46,101 nucleotides of DNA from CAZBDU01 sp964490725 (GTDB lineage Bacteria > Spirochaetota > Spirochaetia > SZUA-6 > DRHE01). The notes beneath the pieces were generated by a model. It did not search any database and was not told the origin of the DNA. It was given only the letters and a program-made list of their open reading frames with translations. The stretch lies in assembly GCA_964490725.1 (NCBI GenBank), contig CAZBDU010000038.1, positions 1-46,101 of the forward strand, in the 5' to 3' direction. Made by a program: the position numbers and the translations under genes. Of the stretch, positions 1 through 7,957 are shown piece by piece (the first letter of the stretch is position 1; the number at the start of each line of letters is the position of its first letter).

Positions 1-60
1 CCGGCGGCCGGCGCCCTTCCCGGCCGGCGGCCGCCCTTCCCGCCCGGCGGCCGCCCTTCC
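1..60. repeat. 20-bp GC-rich tandem repeat, three copies
   Basis: Three consecutive 20-base units occupy positions 1-20, 21-40 and 41-60; each ends in gcccttcc and differs from its neighbours at a few bases near the 5' end. A partial fourth unit may continue to about 73. The array abuts the stop of the HEPN gene at 74 and may extend beyond the window edge. I see no coding signal in it. It may be a minisatellite-like or terminator-proximal repeat; the function is unknown. Confidence 0.7.
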
Positions 61-73
61 CGCCCGCCGGGCC

Positions 74-660
74 TCAGGTCGCGGGGGAGAGAAGTCTCCT
101 CAGCTCCTCGAGGAATCCCGTCGCCACGGTCACGGCCTGCTCCGCATCTTCGACGCTGGGCTCCCCGTAGGGCAGCAGCCTCTCGTCGGTGGGGTGCCGG
201 CTCCGATAGACGCCGTTCAGAAAAGCCGCTCCATCGGCGTCCAGGCTTTCGGTCCACCCCTCCTCCCGCGTCAGGTTGACCAGCGTGAGCAGGTCGTGCG
301 TGCGGGGCGGCTCTTCCCCCGTTCGAGCAGGAGCGCCTTCAGTCCTTTCTCGACGCACTGCTGGCTGTGGAAGCAGGCGCCACGGAACTTCCGGTGCTCG
401 CGGAGGATAGACGCCGTCTCCAGCTCTTCCTGGGAGTCGCGGATCCAGGCCGCAGTGGACTTCCTCATGTGAAGGAGCCTGCCCTTCTCCATGACTTCCA
501 GGACCGCGGGGCTTCCCAGGGAGAACAGGTGGCGCACTTCATCGGGGGTGTAGACGTCTATGTCCACCGCCGCGTATTGCCTCACCAGTCTCTCCGTGAT
601 GTCCTGGATGTCGCTGAGCATGGCATCTTCGATAGTACTCCGGACCCTTCGGAGCGGCAA
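74..660 (-). pseudogene. Truncated nucleotidyltransferase-HEPN (MNT/HEPN-type) protein, frameshifted
   Basis: The first part, read from 660 (TTG) or 621 (ATG), looks like the C-terminal end of a MNT-type nucleotidyltransferase domain (IDVYTPDEV, then LGSPAVLEVMEKGRLLH). It runs into a HEPN domain (CFHSQQCVEKGLKALLLERG). The HEPN domain resumes in another frame as EEPPRTHDLLTLVNL and ends at 74. One extra G in the run of five Gs near 318-322 would restore a single frame. The GSxxxG...D.D catalytic region of the nucleotidyltransferase is absent, because an in-frame stop (the TAG of the upstream aminotransferase, 691-693) lies 30 bases before the first start. Intact MNT and HEPN proteins are usually two genes forming a toxin-antitoxin pair; here they are fused and the enzymatic half is missing, so this is a remnant or a HEPN-only accessory protein. 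Family call is good, activity doubtful. Confidence 0.6.
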
Positions 661-690
661 TAGGAGCGGGATCGAGCGGATCGAGCTGCG

Positions 691-1767
691 CTACAGGGCC
701 AGGATCTCCTCGATGGCCGAAAGCAGCTCCTCGATGTCGGCAAGCTGCAGGTCCGCCATGTGGGCGATGCGAAAGGTCTTCTCCTTCAGGCTCCCGTAGC
801 CGTTGGAGATCGTCATGCCCCGCTCCGCCAGCCTGCCGTTCAGGTCCTTCACCGACATCCCCCGTGTGTTGCGGATGCAGGTGACCGTGTGGGAGGCGAA
901 CTCCTCCCTGGGGTAGAGGGCGAAGTGCTCCTTTGCCCATCCCCGCACCCGATCGGCCATCTGTCGATGGCGGGCAAAACGCGCCTCCGGTCCTTCGGCC
1001 AGGATGCGGTCCAGCTGAAAGTCCAGGGCGAACACGTGCGGGATCGCCGGGGTGGAGGGGTACTGGTAGTTCCTCTCCAGAACGTACTTCAGCAGCAGCA
1101 GCATGTCGAAGTAGTAGCCCCGGTTGCTCACGCCCTTCGCCCTGTCTTGCGCCTTGGCCGAGACCGAGGCGATGGAGAGGCCCGGAGGAAGCCCCAGGGC
1201 CTTCTGACTGGAGGTCACGCACACGTCGATCCCCAGCGGGTCCACCTCGATCTTCACTCCTCCCAGGGAGCTCACCGTATCCACGCACCAGACCACCTCG
1301 GGGTACCTGCGAAACACCTCCGCCAGCTCCTCCAGGTGGTTCATCACTCCCGTGGAGGTCTCGTTGTGGGTCAGGGTGGCCACGTCGTACCTGCCCGTGG
1401 CCAGCCGCCGGTCCACCATCTCCGGGGTGATGCCGGTCCCCCACTCCACCTCTTCCTTGTCCGCCGCGACTCCATTGCCCGCGGCAATCTCGTACCAGCG
1501 GTTCCCGAACGCGCCCACCGAGAAGACGACGGCCCTCCTGGCGGTGGTGGAGCGCACCGCCATCTCCATCAGCCCGGTGCCGGAGGAGGCCGACAGTACG
1601 ATCGGATTCTGCGTCACCATGAGGGTCTGCAGCTTTCTGCTGACCCGCTCCTGGAGGGCGCTCCATTCCCGGGAGCGGTGGCCGATCATGGGGGTGGCCA
1701 GCCGCTCCAGCACCTGCGGGTCCACCTCCACCGGGCCCGGAATGAACAGTTTCTTGTGTGTGCTCAA
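691..1767 (-). CDS. Class V aminotransferase (alanine/serine-glyoxylate type)
   Basis: A 358-residue PLP enzyme of fold-type I, class V. The N-terminus FIPGPVEVDPQVLERL and the block SGTGLMEMAVRS are typical of alanine-glyoxylate, serine-glyoxylate and serine-pyruvate aminotransferases. WCVDTVSSLGG carries the PLP-ring Asp, and the Schiff-base lysine is in TSSQKALGLPPG. The length is normal. The start is TTG at 1767, about 10 bases after AAGGAG. It lies 32 bases downstream of aroDE in the same direction. Members of this family also act as phosphoserine-independent serine-forming transaminases or amine donors for glyoxylate, so the substrate is uncertain. The 2-hydroxyacid dehydrogenase at 9195-10157 could supply a keto acid, but the link is inference. 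Confidence 0.85.
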   Translation of the reverse strand: MSTHKKLFIPGPVEVDPQVLERLATPMIGHRSREWSALQERVSRKLQTLMVTQNPIVLSASSGTGLMEMAVRSTTARRAVVFSVGAFGNRWYEIAAGNGVAADKEEVEWGTGITPEMVDRRLATGRYDVATLTHNETSTGVMNHLEELAEVFRRYPEVVWCVDTVSSLGGVKIEVDPLGIDVCVTSSQKALGLPPGLSIASVSAKAQDRAKGVSNRGYYFDMLLLLKYVLERNYQYPSTPAIPHVFALDFQLDRILAEGPEARFARHRQMADRVRGWAKEHFALYPREEFASHTVTCIRNTRGMSVKDLNGRLAERGMTISNGYGSLKEKTFRIAHMADLQLADIEELLSAIEEILAL

Positions 1768-1799
1768 CGGTTGTACTCCTTCTGCCAGGGGATGGTCTT

Positions 1800-3293
1800 T
1801 CAGAGCTGTCGCGGGGGATTATAGCGGGAATCGCCGGCGCCGGGAAGGTGCGGGTAGTCGCTTCCCGTGAACAGCCTGAACTGAGCCTCTGCTTGAGCCT
1901 GGAGCATGTCGATCCCGTGCACCGTGCGGCACCCGGCCCGGGCCGCCCGCCGCAGCAGGGCGGTCCAGTGGGGACGGTACACCAGGTCGTAGACCACCTC
2001 GCTGCCCTGGAACCGATAGCCGGCCACAGGATCGCTCTGCTCCTGCGGCTCCATGCCGGCCGGGGTGCTCTGCACCACCAGGTCCCGGTAGCCCGCCATG
2101 GCTTCCAGCCCCCGCCGGTCCAGCCCCGCGTGGCCGGCCCCGAACCGGCCGGCCAGCGCCGCCGCCCGCGAGGGGGTGCGGTTCAGCACCAGCACCTCCA
2201 CGCCGGCGCGGCGCAGCGCGTACACCACCGCCCTGGCGGCCCCGCCCGCTCCCACCACCGTGGCCCTGGCGCCGGGCCGCAGCACCTCCGGGGCCTGCCG
2301 CCTCAGGGGAGCCAGGAACCCCTCCACGTCGGTGTTGGTCCCGTACCAGCCGCCGGCGCCATGGATCGCCGTGTTGCACGCCCCTACCGCCTCCACCGCC
2401 TCGTCACGGCCGGCCAGCGCGGCCAGCACCGCCTGCTTGTAGGGGATGGTCACCGAGAGCCCCCGCACCCCCAGCCGGGGGGCGAGCCCCAGGAACGCCG
2501 GCGCGTCGTCCACCAGGAAGGGGAGATAGACCCCCGGCATGCCCAGCGCCTGGTAGCCCCGGTTGTGGATCTCCGGCGAGCGGGAGTGCGCGATAGGGTT
2601 GCCGATCACCCCGTACACCGGGGTCTGCCGCCCGAGCTCCTTGAAGCGGTACAGGTCGTGCAGGAGCCGGGGGTCCGGCTCAGCCGCGGCCGGTTCTTCT
2701 CCCGGAGGCGCGGCAACCGTGAGCCAGGAGCCGAGCCGGCCGGCCAGGATGCGCGTGCAGGCGCCGAAGGGGCCCAGGCCGAGGAGGATCTTCCTCCGTC
2801 CCTCCAGGCCCTCGAAGGCTCCAAGGAGCGGCTCCAGGTCCGCCACCCCTCGCACCATCACTGCCGCCTTGGGAATCTCATCCTCCCGCCGGGCGAGCCT
2901 GGCGAGCCGGCCGGCCAGATCGGCGGGCGTCGCCTCCAGGTCGTGAAAGGAGCGAATGATCCGGCAGCCGCCTTCCCTGAGGCTTTTCTCCAAAACCGGA
3001 TCGGCCACATCCTCCTCCAGCTCGACGTAGGCGTACCCGCCCGCCGCCCGGGCCAGGATCCGGCGCCGCTCCGCCTCGCTACCGCCGAAGCGCCCCCCAT
3101 CGGCGGGGCGCCGAGCCGTCAGCGCCGCCGGCAGGCCCACCAGAGAGGGAAAGCGCCCCAGGGAAGGCAGCTCGGCGGGATCCAGGGTGTCCGCCTGCAG
3201 CTCCACCAGGTCCAGGTACGGGCGCTGGGCCTCGACGATGCGCCGGTTCTCTTCCAGGGTCGGCGCGGTCAACGGCAGGCAGACCCGGCTCAT
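1800..3293 (-). CDS. aroDE: Bifunctional 3-dehydroquinate dehydratase (type I) / shikimate dehydrogenase
   Basis: A fusion of two consecutive shikimate-pathway steps. Residues 1 to about 215 are a type I (Schiff-base) dehydroquinase: RSFHDLEATP holds the catalytic His, EIPKAAVMVRG holds the expected Schiff-base Lys, and GLGPFGACTRILAGRLGS is the substrate-binding stretch. Residues from about 222 are shikimate dehydrogenase: YGVIGNPIAHSRSPEIHN, VTIPYKQ with the catalytic Lys, TNTDVEGF with the Asp, then the NADP fold GAGGAARAV with NRTPSR selecting NADP. The same domain order is known in plants and Chlamydia. In the first domain the usual E-x-R-x-D stretch reads ELQAD, so Arg is Gln. The start is ATG 3293, overlapping the previous stop by one base (TGATG); a GTG lies one codon upstream. 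It most likely makes aromatic precursors. Confidence 0.92.
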   Translation of the reverse strand: MSRVCLPLTAPTLEENRRIVEAQRPYLDLVELQADTLDPAELPSLGRFPSLVGLPAALTARRPADGGRFGGSEAERRRILARAAGGYAYVELEEDVADPVLEKSLREGGCRIIRSFHDLEATPADLAGRLARLARREDEIPKAAVMVRGVADLEPLLGAFEGLEGRRKILLGLGPFGACTRILAGRLGSWLTVAAPPGEEPAAAEPDPRLLHDLYRFKELGRQTPVYGVIGNPIAHSRSPEIHNRGYQALGMPGVYLPFLVDDAPAFLGLAPRLGVRGLSVTIPYKQAVLAALAGRDEAVEAVGACNTAIHGAGGWYGTNTDVEGFLAPLRRQAPEVLRPGARATVVGAGGAARAVVYALRRAGVEVLVLNRTPSRAAALAGRFGAGHAGLDRRGLEAMAGYRDLVVQSTPAGMEPQEQSDPVAGYRFQGSEVVYDLVYRPHWTALLRRAARAGCRTVHGIDMLQAQAEAQFRLFTGSDYPHLPGAGDSRYNPPRQL

Positions 3294-3751
3294 CACAGGT
3301 CACCGCGGTAGCAGTACAGGTCCGAGAGCAGGCCCCCGGCGAAGAACAGGTGCAGGCGGATCGGGTAGCCCCGGTCCTCCAGCTCGTAGAGCAGGGAGTC
3401 TTCCCGGGACTGCCAGGGTTGCCCCAGGATCTGGAGAACCTCCTTCCTGTCCTGCCCCATCCGCACCCCGTAGGCGGACCCCCTAAACCCGTCGTCCAGG
3501 CGCGCCTGCCACACCCTGCCCTGGAACCAGTAGAGGGAAAGATGGAGGCCGGCATAGGAGAAGACCGCCTCGTCCTGCCACTCCTCCTCTCCCCGGAGGG
3601 CCACCACCTCGTCGGGGGAGCCGAGAGCCGCCACCGCCTGGGCCACGTCCATGCCAATCAGCTCGTCCAGGCGCGGGGGGCTTTCGGCCGCCAGGGGCAA
3701 GGCGACCGCCAGCAGCGCCAGGGGGAGCAGCGCCGTGCGCACGCCGGTCAT
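3293..3751 (-). CDS. Small exported protein with two BamE/SmpA-like half-repeats
   Basis: A 152-residue protein with a signal peptide (hydrophobic core LLPLALLAVALPLAA, likely cut after AAA/AE near residue 22), so periplasmic or outer-membrane side. No lipobox Cys is present. The mature part carries two similar modules, LIGMDVAQAVAALGSPDE and GVRMGQDRKEVLQILGQP, each a Gly-start helix ending LGxP followed by strands. This recalls the half-repeats of BamE/SmpA or lipoprotein assembly domains, but I do not recognise a named family. The start ATG 3751 overlaps the glgP stop by four bases (ATGA) and its stop overlaps the aroDE start, so translation is coupled to two cytoplasmic metabolic enzymes. 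No function can be assigned. Confidence 0.75.
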   Translation of the reverse strand: MTGVRTALLPLALLAVALPLAAESPPRLDELIGMDVAQAVAALGSPDEVVALRGEEEWQDEAVFSYAGLHLSLYWFQGRVWQARLDDGFRGSAYGVRMGQDRKEVLQILGQPWQSREDSLLYELEDRGYPIRLHLFFAGGLLSDLYCYRGDL

Positions 3752-6285
3752 CCCCAGAGGACCAGCCCGGGAAGCGATGCGTGCACCAGTGCCGGATGGC
3801 GGGGCCGGATGCGCACGGCGTAGGCCTGCCGTCCGGTGGTCTGGCAGATCACCTCCGCCCTGAAGATGACAGCTCCGCCGTCCGACTCCTGGGGCGCCAT
3901 GGGCAGAATCGCAGCGCCTTCGATCTCGTCGCGGCTGGAGAGCTTCCCGGCGTACAGCTCCACGCTGACCTCCTCGGCGTCGAGGCTCCCCAGGTGCACC
4001 CGGGCGCTCACCGCCAGCCGGTCTCCCACGGTGAAGACCTTCCCGTCCGGGCCCGCCGGCGTCTCCACGCGCAGCTCCTGCCACCCCTCCCTCAGCCTGC
4101 CCAGATAGGCGGCGAGCTCTCGCGCGCGGCGGTAGTCCTCCCGGGCCAGCTCGCCCGCTTCGCGAAGCGCCGGCAGGTAGAAGCGTTCGGCGTACTCCAG
4201 CAGCATGCGGTGGCTGTTGAAACGGCTGCCCACGCGGCGCATGGCCGCCTTCATGCGCCGGATCCACTCGCGGGGCAGGCCGTCGCGGCCGCGGGCGTAG
4301 AACATCGGCACGATCTCCCGCTCCAGAAGGTCGTAGAGCCCCTTGCTCTCCACCTCGTCCTGCAGCGCGGAGTCTTCGTACTCCTCCCCGTGGCCGATTG
4401 CCCAGCCGCATTCCGGCCGGTAGCCCTCCGCGTACCAGCCGTCCAGCACCGAGAGGTTGAGCGCGCCGTTCATGGCCGCCTTCATGCCGCTGGTGCCGCT
4501 GGCCTCCAGGGGCCGTCTGGGGGTGTTCAGCCACACGTCGCTGCCGGAGACCAGGTAGCGGGCTATGGTCATGTCGTAGTCTTCCAGGAAGACGATCTGC
4601 GTGCGCAGCTGCGGATCCTGGCTGAGGTGCACCAGCTCGCGGATCAGCTCCTTGCCGGCCCTGTCGTGGGGATGGGCCTTGCCGGCGAAGATGAGCTGCA
4701 CCGGATGCTGGCCATCCGTGAGCAGCCGCCGCAGCCTCTCGACGTCCTTCAGCAGCAGGGTTGCCCGTTTGTAGGTGGCGAAACGGCGGGCGAAGCTGAT
4801 GGTCAGGGCGTAGGGCGACAGGACGTCCTCCGCCGCCTCGACCTGCGCGGCGGTCCCACCCCGCCGCTGGATCTGCAGCTTCAGCCGGGTGCGTACGAAG
4901 GCCACCAGACGCTCCCGGCGCCGCTCGTGGGTGCGGAACAGCTCCTCGTCGCTCACCCGGTCCAGGCGTTCCCAGATGTCCAGGCTGCTGGGCTGCTCCT
5001 GGAAGCGCGGTCCGAAATAGCGATCCAGCAGGTCGATCATGTTGTGGCTGATCCAGGAGCGAGGGTGCACCCCGTTGGTGATGTGGGAGATCGGCACCTC
5101 CGACTCCGGGAGCCCCGGCCAGAGCCCCCGCCACATCCTCCGGGAGATCCTGCCGTGCAGCTGGCTCACAGCGTTGCTGTGCGCGGACAGCCGCAGGGCC
5201 AGCACAGTCATGCAGAAATGCTCCAGGTCGTCGTCGGGGTTCTCCCGGCCCAGCGCCAGGAACTGCTTCCAGGACAGGCCCAGCTCCTCCGCGAAGCCCT
5301 GGAAGTAGCGCTCCATCAGCTCCGGGGCGAAGCGCTCGTTCCCGGCAGGCACGGGCGTGTGGGTGGTGAAGATGGTGGTAGGCCACACGGCCTGCACCGC
5401 CTCGGGGTAGCTCAAGGCCTTCTCCCGGATCAGTTGCCGGATGCGCTCCAGCGCCAGGAAGGCCGAGTGGCCCTCGTTCATGTGCGTGACCGCCGGTTCG
5501 AGCCCCAGCGCCCACAGCGCCCGCATGCCCCCCACCCCCAGAACGATCTCCTGCCGGATGCGCATGTCCCGGTCGCCGCCGTACAGGGTCGCCGTGATCA
5601 GACGCGCCTCCGGGGGATTCTCCTCGATGTTGGTGTCCAGGAGGTACAGCGAAGTGCGCCCCACCCGCGCCTCCCACACTTGGGCGGCAACGCTCTCCGT
5701 GCCGACCTCCACGGCCACCTTGAGCGGCTCCCCCCGCTGGTCCTGGCACACCCGCACCGGCATGTTGTACCAGTCGTTCTCAGGATAGATCTCCTGCTGG
5801 AACCCGTCGGGGTTGAGATACTGCTGGAAGTAGCCTTGCCGGTACAGGAGGCCGACCCCTACCAGTGGCAGGCCCAGATCCGAGGAGGTCTTCAAATGGT
5901 CCCCTGACAGCACGCCCAGACCTCCGGAGTAGATCGGGAGGCTCACGTCCAGGCCGTACTCCATCGAAAAGTAGGCCACCATCTCCCTGCCGTTGCCCTT
6001 GTACCAGGGCTCGGAGGCCAGGTAGTGCTGAAACCTGCCGTACACCGCATCCAGCGCGGCCAGGAAGGAGTCGTCGTCGGCTGCCTGCTCCAGCCGCTGC
6101 TGCGGCACCAGCCCCAGGGCGCGGGTGGGGTTCTGCCGCGAGGCGATCCAGGCGTCGTAGTCCAGCCGTATGAACAGCATCACCGCGTCGAAGTTCCAGC
6201 TCAGCCAGAGATTGTTGGCGATCTCCTCCAGGGGCTTGAGGCGCTCCGGAATGTTGGGTCGAACGTGAAAGGAGACGATGTTCAT
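3748..6285 (-). CDS. glgP: Alpha-glucan phosphorylase (GT35, short bacterial/archaeal type)
   Basis: An 845-residue phosphorylase that releases glucose-1-phosphate from glycogen or maltodextrin in the cytosol. The N-terminal domain (IPERLKPLEEIANNLWLSWN) is the DUF3417 form that marks the short GlgP lineage of Thermotoga, actinobacteria and many anaerobes rather than the E. coli type. Active-site blocks visible are YFSMEYGL, GGLGVLSGDHLK, THMNEGHSAF, FTTHTPVPAGNERF and the PLP-lysine region EASGTSGMKAAMNGALN. An extra C-terminal beta domain (from about residue 730) follows. The start is ATG 6285, preceded by GGGGAG and 8 bases after the pntB stop; the end overlaps the next gene. Co-transcription with transhydrogenase could tie glycogen breakdown to NADPH balance, which is inference. 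Confidence 0.95.
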   Translation of the reverse strand: MNIVSFHVRPNIPERLKPLEEIANNLWLSWNFDAVMLFIRLDYDAWIASRQNPTRALGLVPQQRLEQAADDDSFLAALDAVYGRFQHYLASEPWYKGNGREMVAYFSMEYGLDVSLPIYSGGLGVLSGDHLKTSSDLGLPLVGVGLLYRQGYFQQYLNPDGFQQEIYPENDWYNMPVRVCQDQRGEPLKVAVEVGTESVAAQVWEARVGRTSLYLLDTNIEENPPEARLITATLYGGDRDMRIRQEIVLGVGGMRALWALGLEPAVTHMNEGHSAFLALERIRQLIREKALSYPEAVQAVWPTTIFTTHTPVPAGNERFAPELMERYFQGFAEELGLSWKQFLALGRENPDDDLEHFCMTVLALRLSAHSNAVSQLHGRISRRMWRGLWPGLPESEVPISHITNGVHPRSWISHNMIDLLDRYFGPRFQEQPSSLDIWERLDRVSDEELFRTHERRRERLVAFVRTRLKLQIQRRGGTAAQVEAAEDVLSPYALTISFARRFATYKRATLLLKDVERLRRLLTDGQHPVQLIFAGKAHPHDRAGKELIRELVHLSQDPQLRTQIVFLEDYDMTIARYLVSGSDVWLNTPRRPLEASGTSGMKAAMNGALNLSVLDGWYAEGYRPECGWAIGHGEEYEDSALQDEVESKGLYDLLEREIVPMFYARGRDGLPREWIRRMKAAMRRVGSRFNSHRMLLEYAERFYLPALREAGELAREDYRRARELAAYLGRLREGWQELRVETPAGPDGKVFTVGDRLAVSARVHLGSLDAEEVSVELYAGKLSSRDEIEGAAILPMAPQESDGGAVIFRAEVICQTTGRQAYAVRIRPRHPALVHASLPGLVLWG

Positions 6286-6293
6286 TGACTCCC

Positions 6294-7664
6294 CTAGGCG
6301 GTCTTCTTGAGCTCTGCGACGATCCTGGTCACCACCTCCTTGGCGTCGCCGAAGACCATCATCGTCTTGGATTCGTAGAACAGGGGGTTGTCCACCCCGG
6401 CGAAGCCGGGCTTCAGCGAGCGCTTCACGAACATGACCGTGTGGGCCTTGTCCACCTGCAGGATCGGCATGCCCGATAGGGGATTGCCCTTCTCCCGCGC
6501 CGCGGGGTTCACCACGTCGTTGGCCCCCACCACCAGCACCAGGTCGGTGTTGGCGAACTCCTCGTTGATCTCCTCCATGTCCTTGAGCAGCTCGTAGGGA
6601 ACGTTGGCCTCGGCCAGCAGCACGTTCATGTGCCCGGGCATGCGCCCGGCCACCGGGTGAATGGCGTAGGCCACCGAGGTGCCCCGCCGGCGCAGCAGCT
6701 CCACCGCCTCCTGCAGGGCGTGCTGGGCCTGCGCCACCGCCAGGCCATAGCCCGGCACCACGATCACCGACAGGGCGTTCTCCAGCATGGCTGCGGCGTC
6801 CACCGGGGTGTAGCGCACCACCTGTGCGTGCTCCGAAGCCGCGCCGGCGCCCGCCTGCCCCACGGCGCCGAACAGTACGTTGGCGAGAGAGCGGTTCATG
6901 GCCCTGCACATCAGGTTGGTCAGGATGATCCCCGAGGCCCCCACCAGCGCGCCGCTTACGATCAGCACCGTGTTGTTCAGCACGAATCCGGAGGCGGCCG
7001 CGGCCAGGCCCGAATAGGAGTTGAGCAGGGCAATCACCACCGGCATGTCCGCACCCCCGATGGGCAGCACCAGGGTCAGCCCCACGGCCGCAGCCAGGCC
7101 CATCACGCCCAGGAGCAGCTCCGTGCGGTGTCCCAGCGTTCCCAGCACGAACAGCACGATCCCCGCCACGATCACCAGGTTGAGCGCCAGGTTGAACCAT
7201 TGCTGGCCTGGAAAAACCACCGGCGCGCTTCGCACCAGGCCCTGGAGCTTGGCGAAAGCCAGGATGCTGCCCGTGAAGGTGAGCATGCCTATGTACAGGC
7301 TGAGCATGGTGGTGATGGAGCCGGACAGGGAAAGCCCGCCCCCGGCCAGGAACTGCGACAGCACCACCAGCGCAGAGGCCCCCCCGCCGAAGGCGTTGAA
7401 CACCGCCACCATCTGGGGCATCGCGGTCATCCTGACGATGCGAGCCGACACCGCGCCGATGGCCGCCCCCACCACCACCCCGGCGATGATCCAGGTGTAG
7501 TCCACGATTCTCCGGTCCAGGAGCGTGATCACCACCGCCACCAGCATCCCCAGCATGGACAGCCCGTTGCCGCGGCGGGCGGTGCGCGGGGAGCTCAGGT
7601 ATTTGAGGCCCAGAATGAACAGGCTGATGGAAACCAGGTAGGCCAGGCTGATCAGGGGGCTCAT
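6294..7664 (-). CDS. pntB: NAD(P) transhydrogenase beta subunit
   Basis: A 456-residue subunit of the proton-translocating transhydrogenase that transfers hydride between NADH and NADP. The N-terminal half (to about residue 260) is membrane-spanning, with repeated hydrophobic segments and the conserved blocks VFNAFGGGASALV and NSYSGLAAAASGFVL. The C-terminal half is the NADP-binding domain III, with VIVVPGYGLAVAQAQH (the GYG loop), YAIHPVAGRMPGHMNVLLAEA and LVVGANDVVNPAA. Length is normal for PntB. The start ATG 7664 overlaps the pntA2 stop by four bases. It follows the two-gene alpha subunit in the expected order. Confidence 0.96.
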   Translation of the reverse strand: MSPLISLAYLVSISLFILGLKYLSSPRTARRGNGLSMLGMLVAVVITLLDRRIVDYTWIIAGVVVGAAIGAVSARIVRMTAMPQMVAVFNAFGGGASALVVLSQFLAGGGLSLSGSITTMLSLYIGMLTFTGSILAFAKLQGLVRSAPVVFPGQQWFNLALNLVIVAGIVLFVLGTLGHRTELLLGVMGLAAAVGLTLVLPIGGADMPVVIALLNSYSGLAAAASGFVLNNTVLIVSGALVGASGIILTNLMCRAMNRSLANVLFGAVGQAGAGAASEHAQVVRYTPVDAAAMLENALSVIVVPGYGLAVAQAQHALQEAVELLRRRGTSVAYAIHPVAGRMPGHMNVLLAEANVPYELLKDMEEINEEFANTDLVLVVGANDVVNPAAREKGNPLSGMPILQVDKAHTVMFVKRSLKPGFAGVDNPLFYESKTMMVFGDAKEVVTRIVAELKKTA

Positions 7665-7957
7665 TTGCCGCGGTCCTTCCTCTTCTGCTGGAACATCCCC
7701 AGCATGCGGTCGGTGACCACGAACCCTCCGACCACGTTGATCGTGGCCAGCACCACCGCCGCCGTGCCCAGGATGGTGGCCAGGGTGCCCAGGCCGGAGC
7801 CGGCGGACAGGAGCGCGCCCACCAGGATGATCCCGGAGATGGCGTTGGATCCGGACATCAGCGGGGTGTGCAGCAGGGGAGGCACGCGGCTGATGAGCTC
7901 GATGCCGGCGAACACCGCCAGCACAAACACGTACAGGGCGATCAGGATCAGGCTCAC
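7661..7957 (-). CDS. NAD(P) transhydrogenase alpha subunit, membrane part (PntA2)
   Basis: A 98-residue membrane protein corresponding to the C-terminal membrane segment of E. coli PntA, encoded separately as in Rhodospirillum and many three-subunit transhydrogenases. Three hydrophobic segments are visible, and the family block VPPLLHTPLMSGSNAISGI is followed by NVVGGFVVTDRMLGMF. The start is GTG 7957, overlapping the pntA1 stop (GTGA), and its stop overlaps the pntB start. It anchors the NAD-binding subunit to the proton channel formed with PntB. The conservation is clear even though the protein is short. Confidence 0.95.
   Translation of the reverse strand: MSLILIALYVFVLAVFAGIELISRVPPLLHTPLMSGSNAISGIILVGALLSAGSGLGTLATILGTAAVVLATINVVGGFVVTDRMLGMFQQKRKDRGK

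Noticed and set aside
539..1666. Long open frame opposite phase to the class V aminotransferase
   Set aside because: Shadow of the 691-1767 gene: composition is Gly/Arg/His-rich with no family motif, caused by high GC.
1758..3311. Plus-strand open frame across aroDE
   Set aside because: Antisense shadow with low-complexity protein; the minus strand has full AroD and AroE motifs.
3781..5907. Plus-strand open frame of over 700 codons across glgP
   Set aside because: Antisense shadow of glgP; His/Gln/Pro-rich with no domain and no ribosome site.
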